DNA of 13,298 nucleotides. Source: Rickettsiaceae bacterium. Its GTDB lineage: Bacteria > Pseudomonadota > Alphaproteobacteria > Rickettsiales > Rickettsiaceae. The DNA lies in assembly GCA_030731565.1 (NCBI GenBank), contig JANQTT010000080.1, positions 1 to 13,298 on the forward strand. Direction: 5' to 3'. Position 1 is the first letter of the stretch. Each line of letters opens with the position of its first letter. Of this stretch, positions 7,957-13,298 are shown one piece after another. The notes below the pieces were generated by a model. That model saw only the letters and a program-made list of their open reading frames with translations. It made no database searches and was not told the origin of the DNA. The position numbers and the translations under genes are program-made.

Positions 7957-8109
7957 ATGTTAGTTTTGAATAATAATGAGCCAGATAATACACCAATCCA
8001 AGATCAAGTCTCAAGCAAAATTAAACAAAAGGAATGGGGAGGCCCGAAAGGTCCAGAACCTACTAGATATGGAGATTGGGAAAAAAATGGTAGAGTTTCT
8101 GATTTTTAA
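7957..8109 (+). CDS. SDHAF4/DUF1674-like protein (succinate dehydrogenase assembly factor)
   Basis: This 50-residue reading frame ends in [20 protein letters not shown] followed by DF and stop. That is close to the hallmark C-terminus of the DUF1674/SDHAF4 family ([14 protein letters not shown]...DF). In mitochondria and yeast SDHAF4 binds flavinylated SdhA and helps it join SdhB; bacterial homologues are small proteins of unproven but probably similar role. The N-terminal half is a polar linker, as usual in the family. ATG 7957 follows an in-frame stop at 7945-7947 by three codons, so the start is well bounded. It diverges from rsmE with only 11 bp between the two start codons, and its stop lies one base before the terminal repeat of an IS6 remnant. 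No sdh gene is in the window. Confidence 0.88.
   Translation: MLVLNNNEPDNTPIQDQVSSKIKQKEWGGPKGPEPTRYGDWEKNGRVSDF
7985..8014 (-). promoter_or_regulatory. Candidate sigma-70 promoter for rsmE
   Basis: On the minus strand TTGAGA (complement of 8009-8014), an 18-base spacer and TATTAT (complement of 7985-7990) would give a start near 7978, about 33 bases before the rsmE ATG. It is embedded in the SDHAF4-like coding region. If both candidates are used, the two divergent transcripts overlap at their 5' ends by about 50 bases. Judged by eye only. Confidence 0.35.
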
Positions 8110-8110
8110 A

Positions 8111-8569
8111 GTTCTGTCGCCTGTGTTGCCAAGTAAGTTAAGAAAGGCTTAGCTAGGCTAAAAAGATAGTTACAATGCCATTTCATATGTCACCCAAGTT
8201 ACTTAAACATTTTAAAGGGTTCTGTTTTTTACCAGAAATCATCATGCTGTTTGTTTATATGAAGTGTAAATTTTCCTTGAGTTACCGAGATTTAGAGGAG
8301 ATAAGCAATATCATAGGAGCAGCAATATGCCACGCTACCTTACATCGGGGAGTACTAAAGTTCGTACCTTTAATAGACGCACAAGTCAGAAGACAAAAGA
8401 AAGCCGTTGTTGGTAGCTGGCGAATAGACAAACTTATATCAAGGTAAAGAGAGTTTGGGTTTATCTCTATCGTGCTATAGACTCGCTTGGTAATAATGAT
8501 GACGTCATAACGCCTGAAACCCCAGTTTTGGCTTTTTTACTACACCTATATTTATAGATGCGACAGAAC
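8111..8569. mobile_element. Internally deleted IS6-family element with both terminal inverted repeats
   Basis: Perfect 10-bp inverted repeats, GTTCTGTCGC (8111-8120) and GCGACAGAAC (8560-8569), bound a 459-bp unit that holds the N-terminal half of an IS6-type transposase. Complete IS6 elements are about 700-900 bp, so the internal part and most of the catalytic domain are missing. I find no matching 8-bp target duplication (left flank TTTTTAAA, right flank CAAAAAAA), so the insertion is old, was rearranged, or arose by IS6-type cointegrate resolution. It abuts the stop codon of the SDHAF4-like gene. With TIRs but no functional transposase it could be moved only in trans by a full copy. Confidence 0.8.
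8175..8493 (+). pseudogene. IS6-family transposase remnant, frameshifted and truncated
   Basis: From ATG 8175 the product begins MPFHMSPKLLKHFKGFCFLP and continues with FSLSYRDLEEISNIIG, then HATLHRGVLKF, then SWRID. This is the helix-turn-helix region and first catalytic Asp of IS6/IS26-type DDE transposases. Two single-base deletions then break it. One, near 8431-8433, turns the expected D.TYIKVK into a short tail that stops at 8447. A second, near 8460-8462, is needed to read YLYRAIDSLGN. The second Asp and the Glu of the DDE triad are absent because the element is internally deleted. After about 8493 similarity ends; the frame runs on to a TAG at 8555-8557. It is certainly inactive. Confidence 0.85.
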
Positions 8570-8652
8570 CAAAAAAATTATACAGAAAAGTACTTTTTAA
8601 AACGCTTAATTTTTGTTACCATAAAATTAATAAATAAAATATTGAAGGTTGC

Positions 8653-8892
8653 ATGCATACTAATAAAAATAACTATAAAAAAGGCTCAACTGTCTTTTGG
8701 AAATGGGGAAAAGGAAAGATTAAAGGAACTATTGAAGAAGTTTATTTTAATCCTATAGAAAAAGAAATTAAAGGTAGCAAAATAAAACGAAATGGACGTA
8801 AAGAAAACCCTGCTTATTTGATTAGAGAAGACAAAGATAAAGATAAAAAAGGTAAGCACGTACTAAAGTTACATTCTGAATTAGTAGAGTAA
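8653..8892 (+). CDS. DUF2945 / hypervirulence-associated TUDOR-domain-like protein
   Basis: This is a small basic protein of 79 residues. The pattern YKKGSTVFWKWGKGKIKGTIEE, then IKGSKIKRNGRKENPAYLI and a C-terminal VLKLHSELVE, matches the DUF2945 family (YKKGD.V.WKWG.G...G.V..., NPAYLI, VLKSHSEL), whose fold is described as TUDOR-like. Function is not established; the domain appears as short stand-alone proteins in bacteria and phages. GAAGG lies 4 bases before the ATG, a short but usable ribosome-binding site. The frame is intact, unlike most of the surrounding accessory stretch. The following phage-type gene begins 8 bases after its stop, so the pair was probably co-transcribed and acquired together. 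Confidence 0.85.
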   Translation: MHTNKNNYKKGSTVFWKWGKGKIKGTIEEVYFNPIEKEIKGSKIKRNGRKENPAYLIREDKDKDKKGKHVLKLHSELVE

Positions 8893-8900
8893 GGAAAACT

Positions 8901-9234
8901 ATGAATAAAAAAACTTTAGAAGAAAAAAATATTTTGCTCCACCTGAAGAAGTGGCAGAAGCGGCTAAAAAAGGATTATTATTAAAAGAAAAGTTTAATCG
9001 TGGGGGAACAAAAGTCGGTTGGGAAAGAGCAAAACACCTAAAACAAAGAGCTCCTGTCAGTAGTTCGGAAATAATAAAAATAGCAAATTATTTTTCTCGC
9101 CACGAGGTGGATAAAAAAGCTAAAAATTTTGGCAATGAATCTAATCCTTCAAAAGGATATATTGCTTGGTTACTTTAGGGGGAGAGCCTGGTAAAAAATG
9201 GGCAAAAGAAATCAAAAAACAGCTCAAGTCTTGA
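8901..9234 (+). pseudogene. Phage-type small protein gene, broken by two frameshifts
   Basis: Read across three frames the product begins MNKKTLEEK, continues with YFAPPEEVAEAAKKGLLLKE, FNRGGTKVGWERAKHLKQRA, then IIKIANYFSRHEVDKKA and NPSKGYIAWLL, and ends WGGEPGKKWAKEIKKQLKS. I recognise this organisation (PP.EVA..A..GL, GGT.VG..RA..L, SYF.RHEVDK, GYIAWLLWGG) from small phage and prophage proteins of unknown role. The first break is a missing base in the A7 run 8923-8929, where A8 would restore the frame. The second, at 9176-9182, combines TGG to TAG with a lost G. AAGGA is 5 bases before ATG 8901. Everything between the breaks is well preserved, so inactivation is recent or, less likely, a sequencing artefact. 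It follows the DUF2945 gene by 8 bases. Confidence 0.75.
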
Positions 9235-9244
9235 TTTAATATTT

Positions 9245-9300
9245 TAGATAAGGAAAAATAAAATTATTTTCTTATCCTTAAGATGCGAATTAAGGATAAG
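9245..9300 (+). other. Two mutually exclusive hairpins (terminator- or attenuator-like)
   Basis: A perfect 11-bp stem, CTTATCCTTAA (9271-9281) and TTAAGGATAAG (9290-9300), closes an 8-base loop GATGCGAA. The left arm can instead pair with upstream bases: ATAAGGAAAAATAA (from 9248) against TTATTTTCTTAT (ending 9275), with a bulge. The two pairings share CTTAT and cannot form together. The structure lies 11 bases after the broken phage-type gene. No U-run follows on the plus strand; on the minus strand a T-rich stretch follows the stem. It could be a terminator of the preceding pair or a leftover of phage regulation. Confidence 0.4.
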
Positions 9301-9308
9301 AGCATAGA

Positions 9309-9332
9309 ATTATTGATAAAATTATTGATAAA
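9309..9332. repeat. Perfect 12-bp tandem duplication
   Basis: ATTATTGATAAA occurs twice head to tail (9309-9320 and 9321-9332). Two copies are too few for an iteron array. In the AT-rich non-coding gap 9235-9440 I see only this duplication and the preceding hairpins. Confidence 0.8.
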
Positions 9333-9440
9333 GGTAAAGTTTATATTTATACCAAGCTGATTTTATGGTAAACTAAACTTATGGTTCCATCAGAAAGCAA
9401 ACAATTGCTAGAACAGTTAATTATTTAGTGAGTACATTTT

Positions 9441-9563
9441 ATGAAACATATTATATTAACACTTTTATTGACACTAAGTTTAGCGAGTTGCGTTACTAAA
9501 CGTACTGTAATAGAACATGAAAAAGTAAGAGTACCAGAAAGAGAAGTAGTAGTACCAAGGTAA
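9441..9563 (+). CDS. Small lipoprotein, probably a frameshifted longer gene
   Basis: ATG 9441 opens a 40-residue product: MKHIILTLLLTLSLASC is a lipoprotein signal with lipobox LASC, so Cys17 would be acylated. VTKRTVIEHEKVRVPEREVV then forms a charged tail, followed by VPR and stop. One additional A in CCAAGG at 9555-9560 would let the frame run on for 38 more codons (VSSTLSLTDTKFISFDPVTS, then VNRGIIKEPFLNVFPINP) to TAG at 9674-9676, making a lipoprotein of about 78 residues. Whether the short form is natural or the gene is broken cannot be settled without relatives. No strong ribosome-binding site is visible. I recognise no family; the Arg/Val/Glu-rich stretch after the Cys is a common outer-membrane tether or linker composition. 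Confidence 0.5.
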   Translation: MKHIILTLLLTLSLASCVTKRTVIEHEKVRVPEREVVVPR

Positions 9564-9712
9564 GTAGTACATTAAGCTTGACTGATACAAAGTTCATTTC
9601 TTTTGATCCTGTCACATCTGTAAATAGAGGCATAATAAAGGAACCATTTTTAAACGTCTTCCCAATAAATCCTTAGTTTTAATAATATAAAACCAAATTA
9701 AAATTTGCTATA

Positions 9713-9837
9713 GTCATCCTGAACTTATTTGGCTTTGCCGCCCTTGCGGGCCAGAATCTTCAAAAACACTCCTCTATATTGTGATAAAAAAGATCCTGAC
9801 CCGCAAGGGCGGCAAAGCCAAACAAGTTCAGAATGAC
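9713..9837. repeat. Palindromic dispersed repeat, long form with nested insert in both arms
   Basis: Arms 9713-9760 and 9790-9837, each 48 bases, are reverse complements with four mismatches, around a 29-base loop. The outer part (GTCATCCTGAACTT) and inner part (CAGGATCT) are the same as in the short form at 262-328. Between them each arm carries about 21 extra bases beginning GGCTTTGCCGCCCTTGCGGG. It is far more GC-rich than the flanks. It lies between the small lipoprotein gene and the 3' end of comEC. Short open frames across it on both strands are by-products of the repeat. Confidence 0.88.
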
Positions 9838-9856
9838 ATAACGTTCCATGTAAGTA

Positions 9857-9912
9857 AGTATAGCAAAGCCTATGTAAGTAGTAAGCAATGTAGTCTTTGT
9901 GATATTGAAGAT
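9857..9912. repeat. Degenerate copy of the GAAGCCTAT-type repeat
   Basis: The order AGTATAGCAAAGCCTAT, AAGCAA, GTAGTCTTT and GAAGAT parallels repeat A at 5081-5145 (AGTAGCGAAGCCTAT, AAGCAA, GTAGCAATCTTT, GAAGAT), but the inner palindrome is decayed. It ends 12 bases before the comEC stop codon (minus strand). The gap 9564-9923 holds no other gene that I can support. Confidence 0.5.
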
Positions 9913-9923
9913 ATAACATTATA

Positions 9924-11902
9924 TCATTTTGCCAGACATGTATCGCCTACATCGCAACGCACCAATATTTTTTTGTTTTTCCATAAATAGGAATTCGAAA
10001 TAATGTTGCTATTATTACTGCACCTTAATTTTTTTGAAGTAACAATTCCTATATCCGCCTCTTGACAGTTCCAATAATTCAAAGCTACGCTTTTTCCATT
10101 ACCTAAAATATATAATCGATCTTTTCTATTAATTTGCGACTCAATAATTTTGGCTTGTTTATAACCGAACCAATTCGCCCAATAGTCAGAAATAAATTTT
10201 GGTAAGTTACCATCAGTATAAATCTTGAGCCCCTCTTCACCGTTAATACCAACCGCTTTTATATCATGGTCATATATAAAATCAGGGTTTTTAGAAGTAA
10301 GCATTATTCCCACCCCTAAGGTCATAATAAATATACCAATAACCCGCCACGAAGTTTGCCATAGGCATATCCAAAAAAATCCAAAAGAAAATATTACTAA
10401 ACTCAGTGGAGAAATATGCCCAAAATACCAAATAGAAAATGGCTGACTAACAACAAATTCTGCAAAGTTAGTGACTATTGAGATAAAGAACCCCAGAGCC
10501 TTTAATACCCATAAATCTGCACTAAATGGCATTAAAAGTATAGATAATAAAGCCAGTGGCATCATGAAAAAAGACATCAGAGGTACAGCTAATAAATTCA
10601 TTAAAACTGAATAATTAGCAAATTTATAAAAATGATAAACTACAAATGGAGCAGTAACTATACTTGCCAAAAAACTGGAATAAATATTTGCAAATAGGTA
10701 AAATTTAATTGAAGCAAATATTCCCTTGCTATTGCCTAAAAGATTTTTATTTTTTAAGTAAAATTCATATCCAGATATCAAACATAATACCGCTGTAAAA
10801 GAAAGCTAAAAACTTGGATGGAATATATATTCTGGCAAAAAACATAATATAAGAAAAGCTGCAATTGTTACAGATCTTAAGGGGTAAGGAGACCTGCCGA
10901 ATATCATCGCTGAGATAAAAATACAGGTCATAATAAATGCTCTTGTAGCAGCTATATTATTTCCACTAATTTGTAGATATAAAAACTACCTATAATCGAA
11001 ATTATTGCAGATATTACCTTAATATTAGTATTATATGCTAAGAAATTTGAAAGATTCAATAACACTCTACTACAGACAAAAAATATCATTGCCACAAGCG
11101 ATAAATGCAATCCAGATACACTTAGTATATGGGCAACGCCTGAATTTCTCATATTTTCAGAAATATCTTTAGGTATTGCTTTCGTTTCGCCAATTAAAAT
11201 GGCCGAAGCAAAATTTCCATTTGCGGCCCCAAGCACTTCTACCAAACGCTTATATATTTGCCCTCTCTTTAATTTTATATACTTTGAAAATGCAGAAGGA
11301 TTGCTGCTAATTACTGCTGGAGCTGTTAGGGCGTATCCCGTGGCTTCTATTCCTGACATGTACATATAAAAGCCAAAATCATATGAGCCAGGCAGAACAC
11401 TTGATTGTAGAGGAAATAGCTTAGCTTTTAACCTGACTATATCTCCAGGAACTAAATCACTACTAAGTTTATCTGAAATATTCAGCCTAACTTTGTTAAA
11501 ATCTCTATTAGCATCACTTTTATTTTCCTGTAGTAATAGTTGCATCCCTCTTAGGGTAGGTTTTAAAGATTCAACTTCACCTTCAAGAGTTACAAACATA
11601 GTTCTTGTTATCGGAGTTATTTTTACCGAGTTTAGCCTAATATTAGCAACAACCATTCCTACTATAAGGCCAAAAAAACACAATGAAATAAAATATATTA
11701 TTATGCTTCTTCTACGAAAATATCCAATAAGAGGGATAATAAGCGCTCCGCAAGAGGCAAGAGCATATAAAGATTTATCAGGTAAAATTTGAAAAAATAA
11801 AATAATCCCGGAAATAAAACTTACAAAATACCATAAATTTAAACGATGGTATTCTTCTTCAAGTTTTCGATTTAGATAAAAATCCACAAATTTCTTATCC
11901 AT
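9924..11902 (-). pseudogene. comEC: ComEC/Rec2 DNA-uptake channel, broken by frameshift and amber codon
   Basis: ComEC forms the inner-membrane channel that takes up single-stranded DNA in transformation. The 5' piece (11902 to 10952) holds an N-terminal membrane and DUF4131-like region and the start of the Competence domain (NMRNSGVAHILSVSGLHLSL). The 3' piece (10781 to 9924) holds the remaining membrane helices and a short soluble tail, with no metallo-beta-lactamase domain. Between them the protein can still be read as LQISGNNIAATRAF, FGRSPYPLRSV and IFHPSF-stop-LSFTAVL. A missing T in the run complementary to 10981-10985 shifts the frame, and TAG (complement of 10806-10808) replaces the Gln of the conserved PSFQLSF motif. 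The repaired length is about 660 residues. ATG 11902 is preferred over TTG 11932, which overlaps lpxB. It follows lpxB by 16 bases. Confidence 0.9.
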
Positions 11903-11918
11903 TATTCGTGTTATCTCA

Positions 11919-13058
11919 TTAGAGCAGATCAAGGATAATATCTGCTGCTCTCATTGAAGGCTTTTTTTCAGCATTTAATCCGATTTTTTCTAAAATTTTT
12001 GTGGCCTCCGCAACTTGACTTTCTCTAGCGTCCTTATCACGCAATAAATCGCTTAAAGCTAATACTAAATTTTCCACATTAAACTCGCTTTGTATATATT
12101 CTGGTATTATCTCTCTATTCGAAATAATATTTATCAAAGATGCAAATTTAATTTTAATCATCATTTTTAATAAAAAGAATGTGATTGGATTTAATTTATA
12201 GCCAACGATTTGCGGGGTCCCAGAAGCGGTAATTTCCAGGGTATTTGTTCCAGATTTTGCAAGGGCACAATCACTTACAGCAAAAGCTTTTAATCTATCT
12301 GTTGAAAATGAATAGTTAAATTCTGCTCCACCTAAAAATTTTTGTATCTCTTGTATATTAAACTCGTTTGGTTGAACAAAAATTACTTCAATATCATGGG
12401 TAGAAAATAATTTATCAAAAACCATACGCATAATAGGCATATGTCTTCTGATTTCGCCCCTTCTACTACCTGGAGTAACAACAATAATTTTTGATTCGCC
12501 CTTTAAGTTCATTTCCGCCCTAAGCTCAGGTGATCCTTTTAAAAAATCTTGCTCTAAAACCGGGTGCCCAATACATCCACTTTTTAATCCTTCAACAATA
12601 AAATACCCTGGTTCAAATGGTAGTAACGTTAATAAATAATCATATATTTCAGCATATTTTTTGGCTCTTCCAGGTTTATATGCCCATACAGAAGGGGCTA
12701 CAACATGTACCAATTTTATATGAGGTGCTATTGCTCTGATACGTTCTGCAACTCTATATGTAAATCCAGGGGAATCAATTGTTACAACCATATCTACGTT
12801 TTTGGATAAAATATCCTCAACTGTTTTTTCAATAAGTTTGCTAATTTTTAGCAAGTGTGGCAGCACTTCAAGGAAACCCATCAAATTGATTTGATTTATA
12901 GGAAATAGAGAATTGATGCCAGCGTCTTGCATCATTGGCCCGCCTACTCCATAAAAACCAATATTGCGGTCATCTTGATTAACATCTTTAAGCGATTTTA
13001 TTAAGCTTGCGCCAATAAAATCTCCTGAACTCTCCCCTGCAATAAAATATAGTTTCAT
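11919..13058 (-). CDS. lpxB: Lipid A disaccharide synthase
   Basis: LpxB joins lipid X to UDP-diacylglucosamine to form the lipid A disaccharide on the cytoplasmic face of the inner membrane. The 379 residues match family length and show the N-terminal MKLYFIAGESSGDFIGASLI, GVGGPMMQDAG (about 38-48), the region VVTIDSPGFTYRVAERIR, VTPGSRRGEIRRHMPIM (about 194-210), and the GT-B C-terminal motif SGTNTLEITASGTPQIVGYK. The ATG at 13056-13058 gives the expected N-terminus. It begins 12 bases after the stop of the phosphoethanolamine-transferase-like gene and is followed by broken comEC, so the three were probably one transcript. The frame is intact. Its presence shows that the organism makes lipid A. 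Confidence 0.96.
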   Translation of the reverse strand: MKLYFIAGESSGDFIGASLIKSLKDVNQDDRNIGFYGVGGPMMQDAGINSLFPINQINLMGFLEVLPHLLKISKLIEKTVEDILSKNVDMVVTIDSPGFTYRVAERIRAIAPHIKLVHVVAPSVWAYKPGRAKKYAEIYDYLLTLLPFEPGYFIVEGLKSGCIGHPVLEQDFLKGSPELRAEMNLKGESKIIVVTPGSRRGEIRRHMPIMRMVFDKLFSTHDIEVIFVQPNEFNIQEIQKFLGGAEFNYSFSTDRLKAFAVSDCALAKSGTNTLEITASGTPQIVGYKLNPITFFLLKMMIKIKFASLINIISNREIIPEYIQSEFNVENLVLALSDLLRDKDARESQVAEATKILEKIGLNAEKKPSMRAADIILDLL

Positions 13059-13070
13059 GATGTTTTAGAA

Positions 13071-13298
13071 TTATTTCAGCTTCCTACATAAACTTAGTGA
13101 TTTATCAACCATTTCAGATTCTATACCTACACAATCTAAAATGCTATGAAATATATAATCATGAGAAATAACTTTTTCCTTAAATGATTTTACGGATTCC
13201 CATTTTTCCGGATGGTTTTTCTTATATTTTTCAGAAAACCAGACCATTACCGGCACTTCCATTTGTTCTTTAAAATAGCCATCCGCTCCATGAGTTAA
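13071..13298 (-). CDS. Sulfatase-superfamily protein, phosphoethanolamine transferase-like, 3' end
   Basis: The frame is open to the window edge and shows the last 75 residues, starting LTHGADGYFKEQMEVPVMVW. In EptA/CptA-type phosphoethanolamine transferases, the Zn-binding region near the C-terminus reads HG, then AP..Q..VP, then W.S. HGADGYFKEQMEVPVMVWFS fits this pattern, including a His that would be a metal ligand. A hydrophilic tail follows and ends CRKLK. Such membrane enzymes add phosphoethanolamine to lipid A, which fits the position directly upstream of lpxB (12-base gap). The catalytic Thr and the membrane domain are outside the window, so another member of the alkaline-phosphatase/sulfatase superfamily cannot be ruled out. 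An internal ATG at 13262 should not be taken as the start. Confidence 0.65.
   Translation of the reverse strand, partial: LTHGADGYFKEQMEVPVMVWFSEKYKKNHPEKWESVKSFKEKVISHDYIFHSILDCVGIESEMVDKSLSLCRKLK

Noticed and set aside
7946..8014. N-terminal extension of RsmE from a TTG at 8014
   Set aside because: The extra 23 residues do not resemble RsmE, start from a weak codon, lie over the SDHAF4-like gene and would begin upstream of the candidate promoter.
8558..8758. Plus-strand reading frame of 66 codons beginning in the IS terminal repeat
   Set aside because: Overlaps the DUF2945 gene in another frame and its start is part of the terminal repeat; hydrophobic/Lys-rich low-complexity product.
9309..9332. 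Possible iterons or a CRISPR-like repeat
   Set aside because: Only two adjacent 12-bp copies without spacers and without a replication or cas gene nearby.
9283..9425. Very short frames after ATGs at 9283 and 9380
   Set aside because: Products of about 23 and 14 residues with no ribosome-binding site or recognisable sequence.
9725..9990. Two opposing reading frames (9725-9919 minus, 9781-9990 plus)
   Set aside because: Both cross the 125-bp palindrome and share the encoded string RKGGKAK because the arms are reverse complements; neither has a family.
10225..10446. Plus-strand reading frame of 73 codons
   Set aside because: Antisense to the comEC 3' piece, with no supporting features.
11493..11792. 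Plus-strand reading frame of 99 codons
   Set aside because: Antisense to the comEC 5' piece, with no supporting features.

Overview
The window is AT-rich and most likely comes from the Rickettsiaceae, for example Rickettsia or 'Candidatus Megaira'. The reasons are the short ProRS with no editing insertion, the proS-lolC-lolD operon typical of Alphaproteobacteria, a lipoprotein with the BamF/DUF3035 motif, an SDHAF4-type small protein (alphaproteobacterial/mitochondrial), and GC-richer palindromic repeats scattered between and into genes, as in Rickettsia. The presence of lpxB argues against Orientia and Anaplasmataceae, which lack lipopolysaccharide. Genus is an inference.

Layout: 1-219 is the 3' part of an outer-membrane lipoprotein gene (+). 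A palindromic repeat and a 201-residue orphan gene (+) follow. From 1177 to 8.0 kb lies a compact minus-strand housekeeping block: proS>lolC>lolD (overlapping genes: prolyl-tRNA synthetase, then the lipoprotein-release ABC transporter), folE (GTG start), and rsmE>rnhB>a membrane protein related to heme-copper oxidase subunit I. Two composite palindromic repeats sit between folE and the oxidase-like gene, and one arm of the second encodes the last residues of that protein. Divergent from rsmE, with only 11 bp between start codons, is a 50-codon SDHAF4-like gene (7957-8109).

From 8.1 to 9.9 kb is a degraded accessory stretch on the plus strand: a 459-bp remnant of an IS6-family element with both terminal repeats, an intact 79-residue DUF2945/TUDOR-like protein, a frameshifted phage-type small gene, alternative hairpins, a tiny lipoprotein that also looks frameshifted, a 125-bp nested palindrome, and a decayed repeat copy.

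From 9.9 kb to the end, on the minus strand, are comEC (broken by a frameshift and an amber codon), lpxB (lipid A disaccharide synthase), and the 3' end of a sulfatase-superfamily gene resembling lipid A phosphoethanolamine transferases. LpxB and this enzyme would act on lipid A. LolCD and the BamF-like lipoprotein belong to outer-membrane biogenesis, so envelope assembly is the main theme.

The clearest special signals are the unusual oxidase-like protein lacking one Cu-B histidine, the hidden SDHAF4 gene with its crowded divergent promoter region, palindromes carrying matched insertions in both arms, and a cluster of single-base deletions confined to 8.4-11 kb. No CRISPR array, rRNA or tRNA was seen.
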